DNA of 64,000 nt. Source: Haliotis asinina. Lineage: Eukaryota; Mollusca; Gastropoda; Lepetellida; Haliotidae. The notes below the pieces were generated by a model. It did not search any database and was not told the DNA's origin. It saw only the letters and a program-made list of their open reading frames with translations. Location of the stretch: contig NC_090291.1 of the NCBI RefSeq assembly GCF_037392515.1, forward strand, positions 26,708,001 to 26,772,000. The letters run 5' to 3'. Below, piece after piece: positions 29,807 to 42,600 of the stretch. Numbering within the stretch: the stretch's first letter is position 1; each line of letters starts with the position of its first letter. The position numbers and the translations under genes are program-made.

Positions 29807-30434
29807 CAGTCTAAGTAAACTTATCCTCAGTACTTTTCGTTACACTCCATTACTGAGTGTAACAAAACCTTTTGGGAGGTTGCGTCAGGTAACCTTTGAA
29901 ACTGACCAGCCAGAACACAGCTTACCAAATCGCGAAAGTGGACATTCGCACATACCTTTTGAACTTTTTATCTCGAAAAGGTTTCGTACCCGAACGATTC
30001 CGAATGCTGTTTAGCGTACGCTTGCTTCCGGGTGATGCACACAGCATAAGTACAACCATGACAACGGTGAGTAAACAGTCGCTGAAAATGGTGTTTTTGG
30101 CAATATTCAAGGATGTCATCTTGCAGAAATATTAGCTACTGGTAACCATGTCAACAGAAAACCCAAAGCATATATACTGCAGGTCAAGTAATTGCGTTAT
30201 ATGCGCATTTTTGTTTGTGGAGAGATCTGTGTCAGTGACGTGAATATTTTGTAAGTCCCTCCGATCCCTAAATAGTAGCCGTTGTCTGATTGGTTAAATC
30301 TGTTTAACCGTCTCACGTTTGATTGGACAGTCATTGGTCGCTCAAAGGTTACCTGACGCGACCTTCTACTAGGTTTTGTTAGACTCAGTGGTGGAGTGTA
30401 ATGAAATACACTGAGACTAAGTTTACTTAGACTG
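29807..30434. mobile_element. 628-bp non-autonomous TIR element, copy 1 (complete)
   Basis: Starts CAGTCTAAGTAAACTTA and ends with its inverse TAAGTTTACTTAGACTG. The inverted arms reach about 95 bp, through AACAAAACC and GCGTCAGGTAACCTTTGA. Flanks GTTGAAAAAT and GTTGAAAACT agree in 9 of 10 bases, a probable 8-10 bp target duplication. Long arms and this duplication size point to a Mutator-like or hAT-like MITE. No coding frame. Confidence 0.8.
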
Positions 30435-31962
30435 GTTGAAAACTACATTTTGCATCAGCTCCAAAATATATTTGTTAATATTGACATGACCATTATTTAC
30501 TTGTAGTACTATTACCATCTTATCAACCATTTATCATAATCTTGTCAAACATTCAGTTAGATATTTTCACCATCCCAACATCAATAAAGCCATGCAACAA
30601 AGTCAGGTTAAATATTAAATATTCAGTTGTGAAGACTTGTCTTTCAAAACATTGTGTAGACTTGTGAGTTTTTTGTGTGTTGTTTATAGTGGAGAAGTCA
30701 TTATTTTGACACAGCATATTTTTATTCTGTTGTTAAGCTTCCAGTCTCATGCTTTGTTTATCATGTCATGTGATGTTATCTAACTACATGAAATAAATAC
30801 TGCCAAGTGAGTTGTTTACATGTTGCCAAATCCCAATAATGGAAGATATTTTACAGAGGGTGTTGTTATCTCTGATATTCAAGAAGACAGAAGGGCTGCT
30901 GGAGTGTGGCCCACAGATTCTCCTATGGGATGACACCATGCTCTTGGAGCCAGGATCAGCAACAAACCTGGGCAGTGGAGTATAGCCAGGTTGCAAATCT
31001 ACCAGAGCCCCCATTTGATGGCGTGCATACCTAAGCTAAGACACCTTAATGGAGCTGCCACATGAAAAGGGACAGAAGATCCTGGAACATGGGGAGCATG
31101 TTCCTCCTGCTGGGATATGTCTGGCTCAATCTTTGATCCCTAGAGAGCCAGTAGACCATAAGTCTGGTAGGTCGTTCATGGGAGTGACGCTGATCTAGTG
31201 GAAGGTTTGTTAATATACAAGATTGTTGTCACCTTTGTGTGGAACAAATGATCACTCTCCAGTGTGTTATCACCAGGATCACTGCTAAACATGCCTTGTC
31301 ACTGACATGGAATCTCCTATGTGTCAAACCAACATTCTTGATATGCTTGCATCCTTTACATGGAAGGAAACGAGTTACAAAATCACAACACCTTTTTTAC
31401 AGATATTTATTCAACATACAAGCACCCATTCTTTTCCACATACTACACTTGCATTCATCTGGAACAATACCTACTTGTACACTGTACAAGAACTTCACAA
31501 ATAGTATACAGCTGGAAGGAACACTTTCATCATCATCACGGTCGTCACAATATAATATGAAATCTTTTCCATGTTAGCTATGGAAATTTATCCAGATACA
31601 ACTGACATTATTTGGACTAAATCATATTAACCCATGTCTGAAGGTGAGACTGACCCCTACCTTAGATCGCATCCGAATGCCACACTGTCAAGATAAACAA
31701 CATAACCTGTTTACAAGTCCAATGGTAGATTTTAAGGTTCAGTGATTTGTAATATGTATATCCAAGTGAGAACACTGTCAGGTGCATCTCCAGGTTTATC
31801 AAACACTGAGACATCACTCCATAATAGTGAAGCAAGTATTATCACATCACCTGCAGTAAGATTAGTTTTCCCTCATGTGTTCTTGTCTGGTATGAATCAG
31901 TATCACTATCCCATCATTAACCAGCACTCATGTGGTGTCAGATACACTTTGCTGTATGATTT
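30435..31962. other. Intergenic and TMEM170 3' UTR
   Basis: No gene seen. The part 31406-31962 is the likely TMEM170 3' UTR. Confidence 0.4.
31406..31411 (-). terminator. Candidate poly(A) signal of TMEM170
   Basis: AATAAA on the minus strand, about 550 bp past the TMEM170 stop. Confidence 0.35.
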
Positions 31963-34900
31963 TCACAGTGTAGCCAGAATCCTGGTGAAGGATATAAACA
32001 TGACAATGATAGTTTGACCCACTCCACACACAAGTGCATAAAATGGAGTTATGACAAAGTCTGAAGCTCGGAACACTCCTGCTATTACAGCACCTACAAC
32101 AGAGAATAAAGCAAAATTGCAGACCGTCAATGTCCAAATGGTTATATACAACTCAACAGCATCACAGCCAAAACTAAAAAAAGAGACATCCTAAATAGTG
32201 CTGAAACAAAAGTAACTCGCAGTTTATTGTGTCATGAACTATTTTAACCATTTTTACAGAAATACTTATAGAAAAGGATGACAATTTACTGTGGCTCTGA
32301 CATGAATTTTCTAAAACATCTCAGGTGTTTAGATTACCTCCTCACCATGAAAACAAATATTGAAAACAATATATACTTCTGAACATGATGACTCCTGATT
32401 AAAAAATAATAATTGGAAAACATATTTATCTACTGGTCAGGTGACAATGAACGACATTTCACACATTCTAGATAGGTTTGTTATGATAATGACAACAACA
32501 ACAATAATGGTTGAATGGATATAAATCAACTCTGTTCTGTTGCAGTTTCTACTCAAAAAAGTCAGTGTGTTATCTCCTAAGTCTTTACCATCAAATTTCT
32601 CATTTATGATTTGTGTTTTAAATAATTATTTGATTAATATAAAACTTATCTAGAGCAGACATACATAGTTCATGATGATAAGTTACCAACTGCATGAATG
32701 GTGTACAAACTTACTTGTGACGACACCTCCTGTTAGAGGAGATAAGACTCCCATTGCCACAATCACCACTGGAATCCAGCGGCCTAGTTTGTGCTTCCTC
32801 AGTCTGCACACAGCAATAAGGGATGCTATGACATGGACCAACATGGAGGAGAACAAAGCCCACAAGAAGATCTGGTACCACATTTCTGAAACAATGGCAA
32901 TGTCATCTCAAAACAATATCAGGAAAAAAATCCAGGGAAGTTAATGTTTGTTAAAACTACTTCATCTAAGATAATAGCATGAACAGAGGCAGAAAACAGA
33001 CAATGTTTCAGTTGAATAGAAATTCTTGTTGTTTGAAAGCCAATAGTGTACTTTCACACTTATTTCTCATACTGTAATTGATGCATAAGAACATCAGTAC
33101 TCTTACTGAACTAGCTACGCTGTTAAAAACTATGCTGTGTCCATTCCATTTCATGATTACCGTATGTTCACTATACCTAGAGCAAGCTGATACACATCAA
33201 ATGACTAACACCTTAGTGAAGTACAGTTTGCAAAAAGGTTAACTTACACAAGGAAAATGCATACAAGTTCATTTAATGGATAAAGAATAAGGTAATTCCT
33301 GATATTTTCTGTTTGATTACGTAATGAACAGCTTCACAAGTTCAGCAAGATGTTTGTTGCTCACTTTTACTGCAGTTCAAAAACACAATAGTATACTGCA
33401 GACATTTCAAATGTTTGTTACACGTTCAATGTCTCTTAGTATAATGATTTGTAATTAACAACAGTATGTCATAATCAGGTTAGCGGTAACCACAAATTAG
33501 CATATTTTACATCAGATACACAATTTAACCTAAATGATGTATTGTCTACTACTTTCAACAGGACTAATTTCCCTCGTGCAGACATTGCCCATATAGTAAT
33601 TGATTATATTGCTCCCCAAGTCCATATGACCTGTAGCCATGGAGATTCTTACATAATGGAAATGGCTAACTCATCCCTAAACTTCTCATTAGATTCACAT
33701 CCATTTTGGAGCAATCACAACTTTTTGATCAAACCTTACCCAAACCTGGATGACTCACACCCAAATTCTAGATGATTCACACCCATACTAGATGACCAAT
33801 ACTCATGTACTTCAACAAGGCGTTGTGTACCGATCCGTCAAATTACTGATTTCATAGCAGATTGCATTCAACAAATGAGCACCTAGCCTTAGCTATTTAT
33901 TAGCTATCACAACATATCATATGAAAAAAAGATGCAAGGGGTGTTGAATGGTTTGACTTCATCTCTTTCGTTTTTCTTGAATGTGACTTTCTGCATCTTT
34001 AACCATTTTTATAACTGAATAATAAAACAAACGTATGATAGTTCATTGCTAACATCCACTTCCTCATCTGAGAACCCTTTAACTATCTTAAAAAACATTT
34101 AGTCTAATTCTACACAAGAACAACCCCAAATTTGTTAACTTAGACTTTCCCAGTGTGTTAACACTGTCTGAAATTCGACCAAATGGCACAGAACCACTCA
34201 AGCATGATTTCGACAGATTGGCACGGAAGAATGTTCAAAATTTGATGGATTTGGCTGTAACCCTTCAAGGCCTGAACCTGGATTCCATTAACCAATGCAA
34301 CAATAATAAATGATGAAAATATTGATGGTTCCTATAATAATTTATCAAGCACTGTGGATAACACTTTATTCTCGGCACAATTCTTCCATTTACAAAAATA
34401 CTAATTTATCATACATGCCAAACCTTGATTCATTTACCTTTCAAACATGTATCATTGTTACATTTCAACAATCACATATTTTCAACCTTCCCTATTTCTG
34501 GTAAGAGTCGTCCATGTGTTTTTGTATGAGTGGATATGTCAACATTTGGGTCTGAGGCTACCAAAAGTATGGAAAAAAATTCTGTGGGTACAGACTGTCC
34601 AGTTCCCCAACCTATTTTGTAATGTACATCTTAATATGTGTCCTAATATTCATGAGTGGTTTGTCTTCATGCACAAAGTATTTATGAAAAAGATTATGTT
34701 TGTGTCTGTGTACATGTAATTTGTCAAGCTTCCTTCGGCTTCTCATCTTCAAACTCTGGTGGTCACATTTAGTGCACATATTCTTATTACATCTTAGTAT
34801 TCTTACTGCAATAAATCATTAACTTTTGTGAAAATCATAATGCTTTTTTTTCATTTTGGCTTGTCAATGCATGCATGTTGCAACTTTGGAAAATCTTATG

Positions 34901-35389
34901 GGATCAGGGGGCACCACACTTTTTGTGAATGCACCTCATGCAAGCTATATCTACATGTAGTTACTCAAATCAAACACTGGCGTGAAAACTTGGTTATAGT
35001 TGCCATGCATGAAGTTTCATATGTAAGCTGTTGTTATCATGGTTGTTCACCACTGTATTAGAAGACATGTACTCCAAGGGAGATGTCATTTATAAATTTA
35101 TACTCTGGGCTGCCGATATCCAAGAACTGACATAATGTGAATGAATATTTTACTGTTTTTGTTTACTATAACATGCTTAACATGTTTGGTTTACATGCCT
35201 TGTATACTCATTTAACTTTGAAAGATACTCGTTCGTCCATTGCTAATCGTGAAAACACCCCTAACGCAATATGAATACTGTAAACACACTTTCACCTCCA
35301 AAACTATCCAGGTCATCATTTGCTGAGAGCCACAAGACATTCAGAATTGAATCAAGTTCGTCCATTTGAAAATCTTTTGTAGCAGTCAT
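31963..35389 (-). CDS. TMEM170A: TMEM170 (TMEM170A/B-type) membrane protein, complete
   Basis: Three exons, 35296-35389, 32715-32885 and 31963-32093, join in phases 1 and 1 to give 131 residues, near the 144 of human TMEM170A. TMEM170A is a small multi-pass protein of the ER and nuclear envelope linked to membrane shaping and nuclear pore formation. The match is direct: EMWYQIFLWALFSS opens the membrane part (human has EMWYGVFLWALVSS), then a LRKHKLGRW loop, a SPLTGGVVTS stretch, and the C-terminus GQTIIVMFISFTRILATL against the human GQTFCVLVVSFLRILATL. Three hydrophobic spans are visible. The N-terminal exon (MTATKDFQMDELDSILNVLW) is not conserved with human and was chosen because it splices in phase and lies upstream in the right orientation, so exon 1 is less certain than exons 2 and 3. 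A and B paralogues cannot be told apart here. Confidence 0.92.
32886..35295. other. TMEM170 intron 1
   Basis: AT-rich; no exon or assignable repeat. A run of GATGACTCACACCCA-like words near 33750-33800 is a small direct repeat. Confidence 0.45.
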
Positions 35390-36603
35390 CCCAATATATT
35401 GATGCTTAACAACCCACGCAAGCACTTGGAAAAGCTGCAACCAGCCTAAAAGACTACATTTTCCATCACTGACATTGCTTTTTCACAGTGTGTGGAGTGG
35501 CTATATAATAGACGACTTTCTCATTCGACTACTGCGTAACTCTTGACAAGCTGAGATATCACATGGCAAAGGCACTCTTCTCGATTCCGTTTTCTCCGTT
35601 AACGGCCATGTTTAGTTCAGGTTATTTCAATGAACACTCTAGCCTGATGGGTTATGATCTCCATATTTCACAGCTACGTCTCCAGCAACGAAAAGCATGT
35701 GAGGAATCAATACAAACAACAGTCAGGGCTTTGAAGCCGGAAGTAGATAAAACCCGGACAAATGTACCTGTTATGAGAGTAAAACCGAAACGAACCATAT
35801 TACGTCTCACATAAAGGTCCACAAGAAGTGCCATTCTTTCGTGGAAAATTAGTGACACTAAAACTGAGAACCGCTTTGTGTGGAATTGTTTAATTCATAC
35901 TTATATATGAAACTAGTCTTAAATAATCATTAAACAAAGAAGGCATATTCCGAGTCATTCTAATATTAATAACTTTGTTTCAGATCCCGTCACTGAAACT
36001 TATTCAACTATGACAACATCCTCCGAATTCAGTCTCCGAGACCCAGGTTACCCGTACATATGTGGGCGACTTTCAAACATTGTCGCAACAGGGGTTATTT
36101 CATGAACCAAAAAGTCTCAAATTAAGAGTGTAGCGTACGTTTTCTTGATTGAAAATCTTCTTCCTCCTAAATGATATCTAATTTCTTCAAAAGTGGTGTC
36201 GGGTTTAGTAATAAATACTGTACTGGTAAGAATATTTTTTAAGAATGTTGTTATCAACGATTTCATTAGGTTATCTTTTCCCGTCGTCACTTGATTTTCA
36301 ATCCAGTTGTGCAGATAATTAACTTATTTAACAACGTTATGGCGCTCTGTAATACCCCATGTACAACTTAATCTACACCTGCGTTTTCTTTCTATGATAT
36401 ATAGTATATAACTTGTGAGAGTTTTATGATATGATATACTACCAACATAATTTACAAATATAGACGTTACATAATGTGAGTACACGTTTTAAACAGCGCC
36501 CACATTGCACAAGCAAAGGGAGATAACCCATCACAAGTCCTCTTCCGCCATTGTACGTAGTGTTGAGGGAAATCTGATTGAATTTGTGGCTGACAGAGAA
36601 GAT
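35390..36603. other. Intergenic TMEM170/CFDP1 region
   Basis: The two genes are divergent with 1.2 kb between start codons. Apart from the site at 36542 I see no gene. A reading frame at 35563-35814 has no recognisable similarity. Confidence 0.5.
36542..36552. promoter_or_regulatory. ETS/YY1-like composite at the CFDP1 promoter
   Basis: CTTCCGCCATT joins an ETS core to the reverse of the YY1 core AATGGCGG. It lies about 50 bp upstream of the CFDP1 start, which suggests a transcription start close by and a short 5' leader. Confidence 0.45.
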
Positions 36604-39600
36604 ATGTCAGACGAAGAAGATTACAGTTCTGAAGACGATGTGGATTATGTACCGACAGGTACTCTACATATGAACATAAGCATTGTCAGTGATGATTTCT
36701 GCTGTGTCCCAGGGACCATAAAAAATATCATTGTTTCGCCTTGTCATCTGGTGGTTCTGCAAATCAGATCTTGTAACCCTTGCCATACCCATTGTACTGT
36801 AGTGGTGTATAAATCTTAACAACGAAAGCAGAACGAAATTATTATCAACTCCACTCTGTCATAATGTAAATCAAATTAACGTCTTTCTTGTACTGCATTT
36901 CAGTATTTGATAAGTTATTTCCTCCATTTAGGTTGAATCAACTTATTTTGTAGAAAGTTTTAATTTGAAGTGAAATTTAATTTTACAGCATTGTGTGAGG
37001 GTAAGAGCACAACCTGTAGGCGCCTGCATGAAATGTACATGATTTATTAGGATTATCACGAAGGCTTAGGGATAAGGTTTTAGGATAGGTGTAGATGGTT
37101 CAGACTCTTTATGAAAAGACCCAAATAGGCCTATATTCAGAGCCATAGAATGATTTTTAAAAATATAGGGGTTACAGGCAGAAATCTTTCCTGTGTGAGC
37201 AAGTCACATTGAAGCAAAATGTGGAAGGTATCAAAACAGCAAACACTATCACTACAGGAACCAGCCATGTAAAGTACTACTGATGGTAGCACCATCACAG
37301 CAGAGTATATCAGCTTATCTAGCATCACAACTGGGTCCAGATCATATAAGCATTCATAACATTACAACCTTTCATAACTCTATGGATTATCTTAAAATCA
37401 GGAATGTTAACATTGTAACGCTACAAACACTTTCTTGATTGGGAACCATGTCTGTTGTTACAAGTAACATAGCCAACAGTCACATGTTACAGCTCATCAA
37501 AAACATCATGCTCATGTTCAATTCACACACTAAAATTAAAAAATAATCAACCAGACTCATCTTGAAGCAAGAAGTTTATAGGAATTGTAACTGGTAATGT
37601 GATACACATGTTATGTCAGCTTCGAAGATATAAACAGATGTAGACCTGAGGGTACATGCTGTACCTGTTGCTGTTTACAGCAGGAGAGGAAGTAAGTGAG
37701 GAGGAAGGGTCAGGAGATGAAGAAGACCTTGATGCCCTAAATGAAGATGCAAAGCAAGATGGCAAAGTTGGAAGAAGGAGAGAAAGATCCAAAAAGAAAA
37801 ATGATTTAGCACCAAGGTGCAGTAAAGTATCTTGCACTATGTTGCATGTTTAGAACTGCTGGTAAAATGTGCTCTGCAATATGTCAGTCAGTTCACAAAA
37901 CAATGCGTTCTATTGTCATTATATTCCAAGTTACATTTTTGTCATTAGTTGTCTTCAACTAGTAGCTTGAACAAGGCAGCTATATTATGAAAGCATGTCA
38001 CCTACAGCATGAACAGAACGACCCTCATGTCTGAACCCCCCAGGGCACCCACACATAGGTTTTATTAGCCTCATAGCATTGTGTTTTATACCCTTGTTAC
38101 AGCTTGTCAGTAGTGAAATACAAGATGTATAATAACATGATCCTTTCATTTATAAAAGGACTGTACTGATGTGAGAATCTTAAGACTGACCATGCAATTT
38201 TGAAATTTTGATTTTCAGATGGGTATTATTATGTGACATATTTAGGAGATTATCATGAGGAACTCTCTTTGTTTAGAAAGAGGCAAGGAGGCATCAAGTT
38301 GGATGGAGAGGTGGAGACCGATGAACCCCCATGTGGAGAGCCAGAGAGCCGTGATCTGATGCTGGAGATTGCCAAGGAGAAGGAAGCAAGGAAGGAAGAA
38401 CAGGAGAAGAAGAGAGCAGACGACCTTTGGTCGAGCTTTATGTCTGATGTGAAAACACCACCTCCAAGAAAGACTTCTTCCACTGGACTTGGTGACCTGA
38501 CTAGTATGGTTAAGGTAAATGTTTGCACCTCATGTTGATAACTGTTGTGGACCCGTGAAGGTCCCGGGATAGAATAGGCCGTCAACCCATGCTTGCCATG
38601 AAAGGCGACTATGCTTGTCGTAAGAGGCGACTAACGGGATCGGTTGGTCGGGATCGCTGACTTGGTTGACACATGACATCGGTTCCCAGATGTGCAGATC
38701 AATGCTCATGTTGTTGATCACTGGATTGTCTGGTCCAGGGTCGATTATTTACAGACCGCAGCCATATTGCTGGAATATTGCTGAGTGCGGCGTAAAACTA
38801 GGCTCACTCACTGATTACCGTTGTGATATTTTAAGTTTCAGATACTTGACTACATTTAGTGTACATGTACAAAGAGAATGTTGATTTGAGCAGTAAGCTA
38901 CATCATATAGCTGAAGTACTGCTGAGTGCACTGTGCACCTGAAACAGTCAGCAAATGTAAGGAACAAATCTCTGCAGTCTATCCAGAACTCCTTGGTTGA
39001 TGCTGTGATTAGAGATGTCTCTGATTGTATAATCTCTTAAATTCCTTGTCAAAATAGGACACTTATTAATTAGAAACTATGTTTCAGCCAAACAACATCA
39101 CCCCCAAACAGTCACCATTACAGGTAACATCTGAATCTGGGACCACAACATCAACAAAAATGACCATCACAAAGGTTTTTGATTTTGCTGGAGAGGAGGT
39201 CAAGTATGTGAAATGTGATTCAGTAGAGTAACATTTATTACATTGATAACAGGTTTAGTTATGCAGACGATTATGCAGTTGAATATTCTGGACAAAGACC
39301 ACTCATCATACTTAGCAAACTCATAGTTTAGTTACCACGGTTAGAGTAAAGATGTTTGCTACGGTCACTAGAAGAAATACTTTTGACACAAAGCACAGGA
39401 ATACTGATACATTACTTTTGCATGACAAACCAAATCAGGGACTGGTTCAACTTTCACAGAGTAACAAAAGAGGTTGATGTCACATCAAGAGAGGCTAGGG
39501 AAGAAATAAAGAAACAAGATACTTCATCTGCAGAAGCTAAGAGCAGGACACCAAGCACATCGGAGAAGCCATCAGGGTTATCTGGCATGTGAGTACATGA

Positions 39601-42600
39601 CTGACTACAGGAGGCTTGTCCATGATGCAAATCAGGACCGGTTTACAGTGTAGACATAGCGTAGCCTTGGTATGTGCTAAAGATATGATTTCATCATTTT
39701 GTACTGGTCTTGAGTTAAGGCTGGTCTTGAGCAACCCACGCTTTTTGTAAGAGGCGACTGTCATGATTGTGTGGTCAGCTCGATGACATGGTCAACATGT
39801 TATTGTATCTGAAACATGTAGATCGATGCCTGTGTTGTTGATCACTGGATTGTCTGGTTCAGGCCACCACAGTATAGCAGGAATGTTCCTGAGTGCTGTG
39901 TTAAACAACAAATAGACAAACATCAACAAAATTAATGTCGACTATATCAACCATCTTACCACTGACAGCAGACCATTCCTTTCCCCAGACATTCATGGCC
40001 AACTTCACATTCTCCTGATATGCTCTTAATACTGTATAACTGGAGGAAGTTTTGTCAGATGGTTGCTTTTTAACACACATCTAGCCTATGAAGACCTGAG
40101 TTAGAATTGATCTTCAGTAACCAATGCTTCATGTAAAGGCAACTAACAGGATTGTGTACTGAGACTCTCTGACTTGGATGACACATGTCATCGGTTCCCA
40201 GTTGTGCAGATCGATGCTCATTCTATTCAGGATTTATCCCAACTCAGATCAAACAGACATGATTAATTATCAAACTCCTCATGGACATTACACAGCCATG
40301 TTTTGTTACATTGACTGAGAGATGGTGTACAGCTCCTTACAATGATGTCATGTTTTGATGAAATCGTTCAGATACTTGTGACTTTGTTAAACATCAACTT
40401 TACTGACAATGCTCTGTGTTATTATTTGAAACTGTAAGTATAGCAGGGAATGGAGTAATCCTACATCATTACCTTGTCAGCTTGCTGTCCGGGTTAACCG
40501 CTTTGGTCATGCGGACAAGACACCCGACTTCAGATCAGAATGTCCATGGTTCAAATCTCGGGACAGGACTTTTATGGCCGTCACATTAACGCCCATGAGG
40601 GGGCTGAGCACATTCAGGTCAGATTTGAGCAAAATAAGTTTCAGCATCCTGTTATGCTGCACAGTACATGCCTGATGTGGAGCAGGGCATGGAGGTGAGC
40701 TGCTTCATGTGTTATGTATGCAGATGATACCATGTAGAAACAGGCACTGCTAGTCTGTATAGATGAGTGTGTACATGTTGGCTTTCTGTCAACAGTGGTG
40801 TGAAGAGGCCAGCTGCAGGGGCCGGGGGACTGGGAGGGCTCCTTGGCAAGATAGGCAAGAAGCCTAAGATGAGTGTGCTGGTGAGTACAGTCAAGTAGCT
40901 GCTGACCAGAGTTGTCATGTCTCAGCAAAATTCTTCACATTTAGAGGAACAATTATATCAACTTTGAGTTTGTAGATGAAATATTCACAAGTGACAGGTA
41001 CAAGTCATAACAGAGCCTGTCAGTGAAAAAGACACATGGACTGAGTAAGAGTCTAGTAGCAGACCACAACATTGTAACATACACTCCTAGGCAGGAGACC
41101 ATGGCACTGTAACATACCTTCCTGGCCAGTAGACTACAGCACTGTAACATGCTCTCCTGGCTGGAAGATAACAGCACTGTAACATACCTTCCTGGCCAGT
41201 AAACCACAGCTCTGTTACATACCTTCCTGGCCAGTAGACTACAGCACTGTAACATGCTCTCCTGGCCGGAAGATAACAGCACTGTAACATACTTTCCTGG
41301 CCAGTAAACCACAGCTCTGTTACATACCTTCCTGGCCAGTAGACTACAGCACTGTAACATACCTTCCGGGCCAGTAAACCACAGCTCTGTTACATACCTT
41401 CCTGGCCAGTAGACTACAGCTCTGTAACATACCTTCCTGGCCAGTAAACCACAGCTCTGTAACATACCTTCCTGGCCAGTGGACTACAGCACTGTAACAT
41501 ACCTTCCTGGTCAGTAGACAAGAGCACTGTAACATGCTCTCCTGGCCGGAGGATAACAGCACTGTAAGACACCTTCCTGGCCAGTAGACTACAGCACTGT
41601 AACATGCTCTCCTGGCCGGAAGATAACAGCACTGTAACATACCCTTCTGGCCAGTAGACCACAGCACTGTAACATCCACTCCTGGCCAGTAGACCACAGC
41701 ACTGTAACATCCACTCCTGGCCAGTAACCACAGCACTGTAACATCCACTCCTGGAAATTAGACCACAGCACTGTAACATCCATTCCTGGCCAGTAGACCA
41801 CTACACTGTAACATACCCTTCTGGAAATTAGACCACAGCACTGTAACATACATCTACATCTCTCTTGCTTTAGAGTGTTTAATCAGTTAATCTCTGGTTT
41901 TCATTATCAGTTTTACCTTGATAATGCACACAACTGGCAGAAACTCGTATATGGCACAGGTCCTCGTGTCACGACAAGGATTGAAGATTTTTTTGTAAAA
42001 TGTTTATGAATTTTTAGATGAACCCCGACCTGAAATGCTTCACATCACAATATATCTAGACAAGGTTGGACACTTCTGTGTACCCCACCCGTCTGCTTTA
42101 CCAATCGCTACACTACCATTGCATGCAACCGATAAAAACGAGGGTGTGGTCGCTCAAAATTTATATATATATTTTTTTAATAAATCTTTAATCCCCACAA
42201 AGACACGAGGGCCTGTGGTATATGAGGGTCACATGGGGACAAGTAATGATGACGAGTAACATCACTCATTCATAAACATTGTTTTGTGCATTAACTATTA
42301 TTGCGCCACTCTAATGAGATAATATTAAATTGTAACCTTTATAAACCTAAAGTGGTGTGATTTTATGGTGTGAAAGAAACAGAATACTGTGTTCATGTCA
42401 AGTAGGTACCGTTTACCTTACGAGTGTTTCAAAAGGTATATATTTTTAACTTACCTTACCATAGGTCTTAAGCATATTACCTCAAGCTTCACTAGACGAG
42501 ATCAAACAGTCGTTGATTCGCCATTCCAATGAATGGCTACCTCATGTATTGACGAATGTGTAGGTCCAGAAGTCATGTGATCTCTGTACACAGCGCGGGC

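Noticed and set aside
40953-41849. Several overlapping minus-strand open frames of 86-170 codons
   Set aside because: They run through the 32-bp minisatellite and only repeat its unit in different frames.
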